15,289 bases of DNA from Candidatus Thorarchaeota archaeon MP11T_1 (GTDB lineage: Archaea; Asgardarchaeota; Thorarchaeia; Thorarchaeales; Thorarchaeaceae), in NCBI GenBank assembly GCA_002825515.1, contig PJET01000049.1:1-15289 (forward strand). The letters run 5' to 3'. This document shows positions 6,550 to 13,992 of the stretch, piece after piece. Below the pieces are notes generated by a model. It was not told the origin of the DNA. It did no database searches and saw nothing but the letters and a program-made list of their open reading frames with translations. A program made the translations under genes and the position numbers. Position 1 is the first letter of the stretch; every line of letters begins with the position of its first letter.

Positions 6550-8811
6550 CTAAGAAGTTGAAGTGATGTGTTTCACGACCTCAGGTAAGTTCCACTTCAG
6601 TTCCAATTCCAGAGCGCCTCCCTCAGGACCAGGACATCGTCTAACACAGGTTCGACACGCTACACAGAGCCAGAGATCAACTTCTACGCTACCAAATCCA
6701 GGTGATTCTTTCTCTAGCTGGATGTCCTTGGATGGTTTTGTTGTGGCTAGATTCTGAACGGTCTGATAAAATAGAGAACGGTTTGATGGTAGTTTTGACA
6801 ATGCTTCATCTGATAACTCAAAGAGCTTGGGTAGTTCAATTCGCGGTTTTAGCTCTATTGCATCTTCTGGACAATCGATTTCACAAGACTTGCAGCCAAG
6901 ACATTTCGACTGGTCCCAGTTTACTGTACCAAACCCTAGAAGAGGAGCATAACCCATCTGGCTTCTGTACTCATCTAGCACTGAGGGTACGTCCACATCT
7001 ACAAGATCATCAATGGTGACTTTTGGTCTCGTGCTTGGGATTTTGGCACGAGTTCGATATGTAAGTAAAACTGCAGATCGAATCTTGTCCTCCACTTCTA
7101 TGAGTGCAGACTCATCAACAATGATCCCACTTACTTTGATTGTCACCAATTTGTCACGGGCTCTGGCAAAGGTTTCAAATGAGGCAGCAAGCTTTCCAAT
7201 GTCTTGTGCATTGAAGTCATCAAGAATTCGTACAAGCTCGGCCTTTGCCTCAGAGAGCTGAAGAGCAAGACTGCAAGCAGTCTGGACAGTGATTTCTGCT
7301 TCAGAGAGAGTTCTAGGTACATCATAGAGAATGTATCCATGGTTCTCCCCAGCCATAGTAAGTAATTCATCGCGCTTCATTCTGAGAAGATGTCTGAGAA
7401 TTCTGTCAGGAGGGATGCTGGTTCTCTCAGCAAGGTCATTGACAGCCATTGCACCAAGTTCTCGGATTAAAATTAAAATGGTACCCCTTTCGAGTTCGTT
7501 CTCGAGGTAGGTGTCCATCATAGTCTGATATACTTCAGGGTCTAACTTCTCGCCGTAGACGTTTGTACCCGATACAAGGTTTGGACCCTTTTCTAGAGTG
7601 ATTTTCAGTCTGAACCTCGCAAAAGCCTCAAGCCCTGCAGATACAAGAAGTCGGAGATTCTCTGCATCATCAGATGTATGTATTGTAAGTAGAGCTTCGG
7701 TAACACTGTCAACCGTTTCTCTCAGCTTGTTTAGGGATTCAGAGAGAGCTGTTTCATCATAGGTTCCAAGAATTTGTAGGCGTTCAAGTATTGTTTGTAG
7801 TTTTTCGAGCGATGAACTTGCAGTACTTTTTTCATTGCCTTCCAGAGACTTGACCATTCCACGAATTTGTTGTACAATCCTCTTTAGGATTAGAGTCGAA
7901 TTTGGCGTTTCAGTCAGAACTTTAGAAAAGACCGGGGCATCCCCTTCAAGGCTAATCATCTCTACTTCTCCTCTCTGAATCATTGAAACAATTGCATTCT
8001 GTACAATCTGTGATGAAACATTCATGAGTTCTCCAACTTGGATAACGGTCTTTGAACCCATTTTTCCAAGAATGAACATGATTATTCCACGATGTACTTC
8101 GGTGAGGATGTTTTCTTTAATCAGCTTTGAAAAACGTGTATCGTCTATTCTTCCCTCTCGTTTCCCTCTTTTCACTTGTGCTGTTGATCTCAGACCTGGG
8201 CCATATCGGGTCTTTGTCACTAATTTCTGAAGTTCATCTATGGCAAGGTCAGAATCGATTTCCATTTTCTCTGTGGCTTCTTCAAGATCTTTGATTAGAG
8301 TGACTAGTTCAGATCTGGCAGATTCAGCTTCGGCTTTTGCATGCTCCTCAAATTGGGAAGTAATTGATTCTATCTCAGATGACAGATTCATCATTGTAGT
8401 GGCAATAGCGCCCATGTCAATTTCTAAACTGGCTTCGGTTTTCTCAACTATCGTCATTCTTGAAAGAGTGTCTGATAGTAGTTCGAGTAATCCCTTCAAT
8501 GATTCAGATGCAGCGATTGACTGAGATTGTTCTAGATTGGATATAGCCTCTTGGAGTATACCTTTGTCACTGATTTCCTTTGTTAGATTTGCTTTCTCAA
8601 ATGCATCTAGGAACTCTCTAAAGTAAGAGTCAGGAAATGCCAGAATTGAATTAGTGAGTGGTGCCAGCTCAGTCTTTAGATTTTCCAGTTCTTCCTTGAC
8701 TTTGCTGAGTGGAATTGCAGATTCTTCTTTAAGGCCACCAAGTGCGAGGACCATATCTAACATGCGCTGTCTCTTGGGAGCAATCGTCTTCTCAGATACG
8801 GAATTACTCAC
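6550..8811 (-). CDS. Hdr-operon protein: helical region with two winged-helix-like segments and a C-terminal 2x[4Fe-4S] ferredoxin domain
   Basis: A 753-residue protein counted from GTG 8811, which overlaps the hdrA2 stop (GTGA) and follows GGAGGTGA by 5-7 bases; a GTG at 8829 lacks such a site. Residues 1-230 are helical, coiled-coil-like and acidic, ending in a basic linker (VKRGKREGR). A winged-helix-like segment spans about 235-300 (VGELMNVSSQIVQNAI as recognition region), then a helical segment, then a second at about 439-498 (VNDLAERTSIPPDRILRHLL). The C-terminus has two CX2CX2CX3CP motifs (C637, C640, C643, C647; C716, C719, C722, C726), so two [4Fe-4S] clusters. I know no named family with this layout. 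Placement after hdrCBAA suggests a subunit, redox sensor or regulator of that complex. Soluble; no membrane segment. The ferredoxin call is firm; the winged-helix call is moderate. Confidence 0.82.
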   Translation of the reverse strand: MSNSVSEKTIAPKRQRMLDMVLALGGLKEESAIPLSKVKEELENLKTELAPLTNSILAFPDSYFREFLDAFEKANLTKEISDKGILQEAISNLEQSQSIAASESLKGLLELLSDTLSRMTIVEKTEASLEIDMGAIATTMMNLSSEIESITSQFEEHAKAEAESARSELVTLIKDLEEATEKMEIDSDLAIDELQKLVTKTRYGPGLRSTAQVKRGKREGRIDDTRFSKLIKENILTEVHRGIIMFILGKMGSKTVIQVGELMNVSSQIVQNAIVSMIQRGEVEMISLEGDAPVFSKVLTETPNSTLILKRIVQQIRGMVKSLEGNEKSTASSSLEKLQTILERLQILGTYDETALSESLNKLRETVDSVTEALLTIHTSDDAENLRLLVSAGLEAFARFRLKITLEKGPNLVSGTNVYGEKLDPEVYQTMMDTYLENELERGTILILIRELGAMAVNDLAERTSIPPDRILRHLLRMKRDELLTMAGENHGYILYDVPRTLSEAEITVQTACSLALQLSEAKAELVRILDDFNAQDIGKLAASFETFARARDKLVTIKVSGIIVDESALIEVEDKIRSAVLLTYRTRAKIPSTRPKVTIDDLVDVDVPSVLDEYRSQMGYAPLLGFGTVNWDQSKCLGCKSCEIDCPEDAIELKPRIELPKLFELSDEALSKLPSNRSLFYQTVQNLATTKPSKDIQLEKESPGFGSVEVDLWLCVACRTCVRRCPGPEGGALELELKWNLPEVVKHITSTS

Positions 8812-10973
8812 TCGCTCACCTCCATCCACTTGCCAGCAGTTCCTTTGTGAACTGGTGTGGGTCCTAGCTTCTTAGCACGTTTTACCATCTCTTTGATAGC
8901 ATTCGTGAAACGTTCGGGTTCTGCACTGAACATCCTGAACATGTCTACTCGTTGACCCTTCCAACCAATGGCATTGAGGATGTCTCGAGAAACGTCCACT
9001 TGCACTTGTGCAATCTCATTACCGGTTCCTCCAATATGGCAACGATCTTTCTCACAGGCTGCAATCATGACAGTGCTAGCTCCATTTTCAAATCCCTTGA
9101 GGATATCTATGATACTCACTCGACCTGCACAGGGAACTGGAATAAAACGGGTGTTTGCAGGATATTCCATCTTTTGAGTGCCAACAATGTCAATTGTCGA
9201 AACGGCGCATTCCTCACAATAGAAACAAAGTGTGATTGGATATTCTGAGCCTGCACCTTCAAGTATTGCTTCTATCTCGGACCAGAGTTGATCATTTGAC
9301 AGAAAACTAAGATTGATTGCTCCAGAGGGACAAAGGCTTTGACAGACTCCACAGGAGTGACAGTTCAGTATGTCGATAGCAGCCTTGAAGAGAATCTTCT
9401 GGGCTTCATCGACTTCCTCAGCCTCGGTCTGCTCAATCATAAGAGGAACTCCACGAGGACATTGTTGAGCACACAGACTGCATCCAACACAATCATCCTC
9501 AATTAATACTGCCCCACGTGCTTTGGACTCAATAATTCCACCCTGTAATTCGTTGTGTAAGATGAGTGCTCCAGCCTGTGCGTCTGTGACTGCCTCAAAG
9601 ACAAACTGTGGTCTTGTGACTCCTCCGACTGCAACTACTCCCCTTCGACGGGTTTCGTTTCGTCGGAGTTTTCCATAGAGCTCTTTCACATGTCCATCTT
9701 CTTCAATCGTATATCCTAGGGTTTCGGAGAGCTCAGAAACTCCAGCAGGTGGCAAGATTGCTGATGAGAGTACAAGTAGGTCTACGGGTATCTCTAGATA
9801 CTTATCCAGCAGAGAGTCGTAGATTCTGACGTAAGTCTGGCCCTCATGTTCCCAGGTCATACTCACACGACCTCGGATATAGTCAACACCCTTCTCTCTG
9901 GACTCCTTGTAGATCATCTCATTCTCAAATGGTACACGTATATCCATGTACACTATTCGAACATTGGCATCTGGAACCTTTTCCAGTATCTCAAGTGAGT
10001 TATCAATGGCGAAGGTACAACAGAGTTTACTACAGTCTTTTTTGTAATCCTCGGATCGACTTCCAACACACTGAATCATAACAACTTCTTTCACTGATTC
10101 TCCGTTTGATGGTCGGACTAGTTTTCCTTCAGACAACATGCATGAGAGTTCGAACTGTGTAAGGACATCAGGGTTTTTGCCATAACGATATTCTTCTAGG
10201 CCTATGGGTTTGAATTCTTGAAATCCTGTTGCCAAAACAATTCCGGAGGTCAGTAGAGTGAGATTTTCCTCATCCTCTGAAGTGTAATGAATGGTAAAAT
10301 TACCCATTTCTCCAGTGACAAACTTGACTTTGATTTTGGGCATGATTGATATGTTTTTGTCATTCTGGATTGCTTCTAAACGACCGCTGAGTATCTCCTT
10401 CCCTGATTTTCCTGTTGGAGCCACCACTGGAAGGTCTTTTACATGACCTCCAAGTTCTTCTGTAGTTTCTAGTAGAGCAATATTGTAACCCAGATTCGAA
10501 AGGCTAAGGGCGGACTCAATACCAGCAATTCCTCCCCCGATGATTGTGATATGATTGGGTATCTCTTTCTTTTCTAATACAATAGGATTTGATCTAGCGG
10601 ATCTTGCTAATGCGCCGCGAATCATGTCTGTGGATTTCTGACTTGCCTCATCTGTTTCCTTATGGACCCAAGCAGAGTGTTCACGGATATTCACATATTG
10701 AATCTGCGAAGCATCAATTCCTTTAGAGTCTAGATACTGATTGATTCGAGGTTGTATCTTCTGATTAGTACATGCAGCAATTACAAGACGTCCATTGTTT
10801 GTCTTGAGAAGTTTAGCTATCTCTGCAAGTCCATCCTCTTGGCAGACTAAGTCATGAACAGTCACAGATGATGCTAAATTCATTTTTCCAGCTTCGGTTT
10901 CTAGGAAGTCAAACTTTAGCTGGAGTTGTTTACCACAGGTGCAGATGAGTACTGCTGATTTATTGTCAACCAT
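8808..10973 (-). CDS. hdrA: HdrA-type flavoprotein fused to MvhD (HdrA2)
   Basis: A 721-residue electron-transfer subunit of a heterodisulfide-reductase-like complex; HdrA is the FAD subunit able to split electron pairs. Order: N-terminal HdrA domain (1-130, C11, C13, C44, C68); FAD-binding Rossmann part with GGGIAG at 146-151; the HdrA signature QCVGSR plus CSKLCC (C302, C314, C318, C319); FAD closure VAVGGVTRPQFV (about 447-458); dicluster ferredoxin (C495, C498, C501, C505; C538, C541, C544, C548); and an MvhD domain at about 575-705 (C586, C589, C615, C640, C645, extra C583). The inserted ferredoxin and DCxxC element normal after the GG motif are absent. The ATG at 10973 lies 9 bases past the hdrA1 stop, with GGAAGTG upstream. 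HdrA-MvhD fusions are known in other archaea and bacteria. Confidence 0.93.
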   Translation of the reverse strand: MVDNKSAVLICTCGKQLQLKFDFLETEAGKMNLASSVTVHDLVCQEDGLAEIAKLLKTNNGRLVIAACTNQKIQPRINQYLDSKGIDASQIQYVNIREHSAWVHKETDEASQKSTDMIRGALARSARSNPIVLEKKEIPNHITIIGGGIAGIESALSLSNLGYNIALLETTEELGGHVKDLPVVAPTGKSGKEILSGRLEAIQNDKNISIMPKIKVKFVTGEMGNFTIHYTSEDEENLTLLTSGIVLATGFQEFKPIGLEEYRYGKNPDVLTQFELSCMLSEGKLVRPSNGESVKEVVMIQCVGSRSEDYKKDCSKLCCTFAIDNSLEILEKVPDANVRIVYMDIRVPFENEMIYKESREKGVDYIRGRVSMTWEHEGQTYVRIYDSLLDKYLEIPVDLLVLSSAILPPAGVSELSETLGYTIEEDGHVKELYGKLRRNETRRRGVVAVGGVTRPQFVFEAVTDAQAGALILHNELQGGIIESKARGAVLIEDDCVGCSLCAQQCPRGVPLMIEQTEAEEVDEAQKILFKAAIDILNCHSCGVCQSLCPSGAINLSFLSNDQLWSEIEAILEGAGSEYPITLCFYCEECAVSTIDIVGTQKMEYPANTRFIPVPCAGRVSIIDILKGFENGASTVMIAACEKDRCHIGGTGNEIAQVQVDVSRDILNAIGWKGQRVDMFRMFSAEPERFTNAIKEMVKRAKKLGPTPVHKGTAGKWMEVSE
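8816..8823 (-). promoter_or_regulatory. Ribosome binding site that sets the start of the winged-helix/ferredoxin gene
   Basis: Minus-strand GGAGGTGA is a near-perfect anti-16S match inside the last codons of hdrA2. It stands a few bases before the GTG at 8811 and too close to the upstream GTG at 8829, so 8811 is the better start and translation is coupled to hdrA2. Confidence 0.65.
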
Positions 10974-10982
10974 CTGTCAGTT

Positions 10983-12233
10983 TCACTTCCTGCTCTGGAG
11001 TATCTTGGAAACTACGGCACGTGCTTGAGTCACACTTTCAGGAACCTCTGCAGGACCTAAAGCTGTTCCACATGCGTAAACGTGGTCACCAACTACGACT
11101 TCATTCTCTGAGGCTGGATCAGCAGCGCCAATAAAGCCGCTTGCAGACTTCAGTCCCAGTGTTTCGATAATCTTGTTTCCATCAATGGGGGGTTCTAGAG
11201 CTGATGATAACACAAAGATGTCTACTGAGAATTTGAGGTACTTGTTCAGCAATGAATCATAGACAACAATGTCTAATGTGTCGTCTTTGTTGGGTGTGAT
11301 GAGAGATACCCGTCCGCGTACGAATTCTACACCAGATTCTCGGGCCTCACGGTAGTACCTTTCATACCTGTCATACGTTCGAATATCCATGTATACAACA
11401 CTGACGTGGGCGTTATCCCTTTCTTGTACGATAATGTTTGCATGCTTGAGTGCAAAGATGCAGCATATCTTGGAGCAGTAGGGGTAGTAATTCTCATCCC
11501 TACTCCCCACACATTGAACCATCAAAATACGTTTTGCGGGCTTTCCATCAGACGGTCTCACAAGTGCGCCGCCAGATTCTCCGAGAGGGTCAAGTATCTG
11601 CGCCAGTTCAAGCTGGGTCACAATATTAGGATGCTTTCCATAACTGTACTCATCAACATTTGTTGGCTGCATCTCATGATATCCAGTAGCTATGATAATG
11701 TCTGACACATCGATTGTTTCTTCAGTGGGTTGAGCACTTAGGTCAATAGCCTTTGTTGGACATTCTTCTGCAGCTTCTTTTGCCCCGCCATTCTCTTTTG
11801 CAGGGTCATAAACTACAGCTTGGGGTTGGCATTGTGGAGATATTAGCCGAAAAGCATCTGATTTCTTTAGACATAGACCACACATCGTGCATTTGTTTGG
11901 ATTTACATATCGAGCTCCGACTCTGAGTCTTACTGAAAACTTACCAGGACTACCCGAAATTTCTTCTATCTCACTATTCATTTTCAGACTGATATTAGGT
12001 TGATCAGTCAGTGCACTTCTGTAGAAACACTTGCGTATTCCAGGGCGCCAACGATTTCCCTCAAAACAGTAGAAACAGTCGTCAGTTGGAAATGCTTTGT
12101 AGAGATCAAGTGCATTGCCACCTATTGTGGATAAGCGCTCTACTAGAACTGTTTTGACTCCGGAGTCTGCTAGCTCAACGGCAGCAGTCATCCCTGCAAC
12201 GCCGGCTCCAATGATGAGGACCGGATTAGACAC
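10983..12233 (-). CDS. hdrA: Short HdrA-type flavoprotein with inserted ferredoxin (HdrA1)
   Basis: A 416-residue HdrA paralogue lacking the N-terminal domain and the C-terminal ferredoxin. It starts directly with the FAD fold (GAGVAG, 9-14), then the family element FPTDDCFYC with C53, C56 and C69. An inserted ferredoxin follows with C115, C118, C121 and a distant C158 in EECPTKAIDL. The HdrA signature QCVGSR plus CSKICC gives C241, C253, C257, C258. It closes with YACGTALGPAEVPES (about 386-400), the usual FAD-contacting end. Its length resembles the short HdrA of sulfur-oxidiser sHdr systems. Start is GTG 12233 behind GAGGTGA that overlaps the hdrB stop. It probably pairs with HdrA2, whose domains are complementary. 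No in-frame TGA/selenocysteine is seen. Confidence 0.92.
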   Translation of the reverse strand: MSNPVLIIGAGVAGMTAAVELADSGVKTVLVERLSTIGGNALDLYKAFPTDDCFYCFEGNRWRPGIRKCFYRSALTDQPNISLKMNSEIEEISGSPGKFSVRLRVGARYVNPNKCTMCGLCLKKSDAFRLISPQCQPQAVVYDPAKENGGAKEAAEECPTKAIDLSAQPTEETIDVSDIIIATGYHEMQPTNVDEYSYGKHPNIVTQLELAQILDPLGESGGALVRPSDGKPAKRILMVQCVGSRDENYYPYCSKICCIFALKHANIIVQERDNAHVSVVYMDIRTYDRYERYYREARESGVEFVRGRVSLITPNKDDTLDIVVYDSLLNKYLKFSVDIFVLSSALEPPIDGNKIIETLGLKSASGFIGAADPASENEVVVGDHVYACGTALGPAEVPESVTQARAVVSKILQSRK

Positions 12234-12240
12234 TATCTTT

Positions 12241-12247
12241 TCACCTC
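12241..12247 (-). promoter_or_regulatory. Ribosome binding site of hdrA1 overlapping the hdrB stop
   Basis: Minus-strand GAGGTGA covers the hdrB TGA and ends 7 bases before the GTG at 12233. It supports that rare start codon and coupling of hdrB and hdrA1. Confidence 0.6.
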
Positions 12248-13124
12248 AACCAGTCAAATGATCAAGAATTGGGTCTGCAGGGACCCTGTTCATGCTGAGT
12301 CCAACCTCTTCCTCATCTAGTCCTAAGGCCAGTCCAAGAATCTGAGGATACAAAATTACGGGCAAGCCATATTCCTCGCCGTAGGACTCTTTCAGTCCCA
12401 GCTGTTGTAGGTCGAGCTGATTTCCACAGGCAGGACAGACTACCGTGATAAACACCGCACCAAATTCTTTCATAGATTTCAGTTTGTCTCGTGCTAAACG
12501 TATTGCTAGAGGTTCGTTTACTGGCAAGACTGTAGCCCCACAACACTGTTTCCATAGTGGATACTCTACTACTGATGCACCAGTAGCCTCTACTAGCTCA
12601 TTCAAATATTCAGGTTTGAATTCAGTCACATCAACAGGACGGAGAAGATGACAGCCGTAGTGAATTGCGATTCCTACACCGTCGAGAGGCTTCACAATCT
12701 TCTTTCTTATCTCTTCAACACCAATATCCGTGTATAGGGCTTCTACAAAATGACGTGGGGTTACAGTACCCTTAAACTCAAGACCTTCTTTCTTCAGAAC
12801 AGTATTGACCCTCTGTCGATAGTCATCATCATGTTTTAGAAAATGATATACGTCCTTGAGAGAGGCAAAGCATCCATTGCAGGGTGTAACGATATCATGT
12901 CCATTCTTCTCTGCGATGGCTAAGGTTCGTGCATTTACTGTCACCCAGCCAAGGTAATCAATGGCACGAAGGTTGGGACTTCCACAACACGCAACTCCTT
13001 CCATGTATTCTAACTGCATATCGAAAGCTTCAGCAACCTTGATTGTGGCAGCCTCGTAGTTGGGATAGTTTGCAGGTACACTGCAACCTACGTACAGGTT
13101 GTATATCGGCACCTTACTCACCAT
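12246..13124 (-). CDS. hdrB: Heterodisulfide reductase subunit B (HdrB), two CCG domains
   Basis: About 292 residues. HdrB carries the noncubane [4Fe-4S] clusters that reduce a disulfide such as CoM-S-S-CoB or, in non-methanogens, an unknown acceptor. Both CCG domains are complete: C14, C46-C47 (VACCGSP), C82 and C85 (PCNGC); then C158 (HYGCHLLRP), C194-C195 (KQCCGAT), C230 and C233 (CPACGNQLD). So the catalytic cluster set is intact and disulfide-type chemistry remains possible. The start is ambiguous: TTG 13133, ATG 13124 (GGAGG abuts it), or GTG 13112, which is 5 bases after GGTGA and would put the first Cys at position 10 as in typical HdrB. All choices overlap or touch the hdrC stop, so translation is coupled. 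It should form an HdrBC module with HdrC. Confidence 0.94.
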   Translation of the reverse strand: MVSKVPIYNLYVGCSVPANYPNYEAATIKVAEAFDMQLEYMEGVACCGSPNLRAIDYLGWVTVNARTLAIAEKNGHDIVTPCNGCFASLKDVYHFLKHDDDYRQRVNTVLKKEGLEFKGTVTPRHFVEALYTDIGVEEIRKKIVKPLDGVGIAIHYGCHLLRPVDVTEFKPEYLNELVEATGASVVEYPLWKQCCGATVLPVNEPLAIRLARDKLKSMKEFGAVFITVVCPACGNQLDLQQLGLKESYGEEYGLPVILYPQILGLALGLDEEEVGLSMNRVPADPILDHLTG

Positions 13125-13674
13125 CCTCCACAAGTTTTTTCGTTCGGGTTGTTGTTAGTATTTCCTTCACTGGATCAACAGATAGACCAGGTACTTCTGG
13201 TTCTAGACCCATATCTTCTCGTTCCCAATCAGCGGTGACTGTGTAAAGCTGACCTTTCTCGAGTAGTTCTTTACCAAGACCAACAATATTGGGTGGTACT
13301 CTACCTTCTTCAGCTGCCAAGTTCTTGCAGTCAAAAAAGATGTCAGTGACACGTACTTTTTGTGGACATCTTTCTTGACACTGAAAACACGTTAAGCAGA
13401 GCCAAATTTCGTCAGAAGAGAGCACCTCTTCACGCATGCCCAACAATATCATTCGAATCAATTGATGAGGTTTATACTCCCAGATGTTCGCGATTGGACA
13501 TGCAGCTGTGCAGGTCGAGCAAGCAAAACAGGCAGAGAGTTCCTCGCCATTTGGCATGCTATGAATTTCGTCACGGAACTTTGCATCAAGTTTCGACATA
13601 TCAATCGGATCCACCAATGTGATTGGGGGTCCAGTCGGTTCATCAGTTTCAGCCATGGTGCGCACCACATGCAT
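13114..13674 (-). CDS. hdrC: Heterodisulfide reductase subunit C (HdrC), 2x[4Fe-4S]
   Basis: A 186-residue iron-sulfur protein that relays electrons between HdrA and HdrB. Two CX2CX2CX3CP motifs are present: CFACSTCTAACP (C49, C52, C55, C59) and CLTCFQCQERCP (C93, C96, C99, C103), about 34 residues apart as in HdrC. The stretch WEYKPHQLIRMILLGMREEV between them is also characteristic. No membrane anchor is present, so this is the soluble HdrC type rather than HdrE-linked HdrD. It is the first gene of the Hdr operon, behind a TATA-like box. ATG 13674 has no clear ribosome site; ATG 13656 follows GGTG by 6 bases and may be the true start. The C-terminal 80 residues are acidic and unusually long-tailed (VDPVKEIL and after), of unknown role. 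Confidence 0.93.
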   Translation of the reverse strand: MHVVRTMAETDEPTGPPITLVDPIDMSKLDAKFRDEIHSMPNGEELSACFACSTCTAACPIANIWEYKPHQLIRMILLGMREEVLSSDEIWLCLTCFQCQERCPQKVRVTDIFFDCKNLAAEEGRVPPNIVGLGKELLEKGQLYTVTADWEREDMGLEPEVPGLSVDPVKEILTTTRTKKLVEDGE

Positions 13675-13710
13675 TGTTAGCTTTCGGCGAATGGCTGAGC
13701 GATTTTGTAG

Positions 13711-13724
13711 CCCATATTAAAAGT
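13711..13724 (-). promoter_or_regulatory. TATA-like promoter of the hdr operon
   Basis: Minus-strand ACTTTTAATATGGG, centred about 44 bases upstream of ATG 13674, predicts initiation near 13692. A tandem ACGTG-ACGTG (plus 13731-13740) sits directly upstream, in the BRE/operator zone. This separates the Hdr genes from the replication genes upstream. Confidence 0.5.
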
Positions 13725-13763
13725 TTGCAGACGTGACGTGTTTTGAAAAGCAGTCGCAAAATG

Positions 13764-13952
13764 CTAATCCGGGAGTCCTCTTAGATAGATCAATCTTAGG
13801 ATGCCAGCCACCCCAAGTGTGATGAGGCTCATGTACAGAACAATCTCAAACAGCCCCCAAGAGGAGGGGAGGTTCATTAGTACTCCTGATGCGGCTAATA
13901 CAATGCACAAGGCACCAGTAATGATGAAGGACCATGAGCGAGGAACTGACAT
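13764..13952 (-). CDS. Small two-helix membrane protein of unknown function
   Basis: 62 residues, with two hydrophobic helices at about 8-26 (FIITGALCIVLAASGVLM) and 35-55 (FEIVLYMSLITLGVAGILRL) joined by a short Pro/Ser/Trp turn, and basic ends. Codon pattern and hydrophobic spacing look genuinely coding, and it follows the 95-residue gene by 40 bases. A TAGGAGAT lies 12 bases before the ATG, a little far. I do not recognise the family. It may be the last gene of the primase/GINS operon or an independent gene. Confidence 0.55.
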   Translation of the reverse strand: MSVPRSWSFIITGALCIVLAASGVLMNLPSSWGLFEIVLYMSLITLGVAGILRLIYLRGLPD

Positions 13953-13992
13953 AACTGCTGCAATCTCCTATGGACACTTAGGACTTTCTGTA

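Noticed and set aside
6563..8875. Plus-strand open frames opposite the winged-helix/ferredoxin gene (for example 8240-8524)
   Set aside because: They give low-complexity Ser/Leu-rich translations without domains and lie against a convincing coding frame.
8808..10973. A selenocysteine (in-frame TGA) in HdrA, as in some methanogens
   Set aside because: No in-frame TGA occurs inside either hdrA gene.
10983..12233. HdrA1 as a truncated pseudogene of HdrA2
   Set aside because: All FAD and Cys motifs of its own type are intact, the frame is open with good ribosome site spacing, and it contains domains that HdrA2 lacks, so it is a distinct paralogue.
13681..13763. A transcription terminator between the replication operon and the hdr operon
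   Set aside because: No long T-run or stable hairpin is evident on the minus strand after 13764; only the hdr promoter could be supported there.
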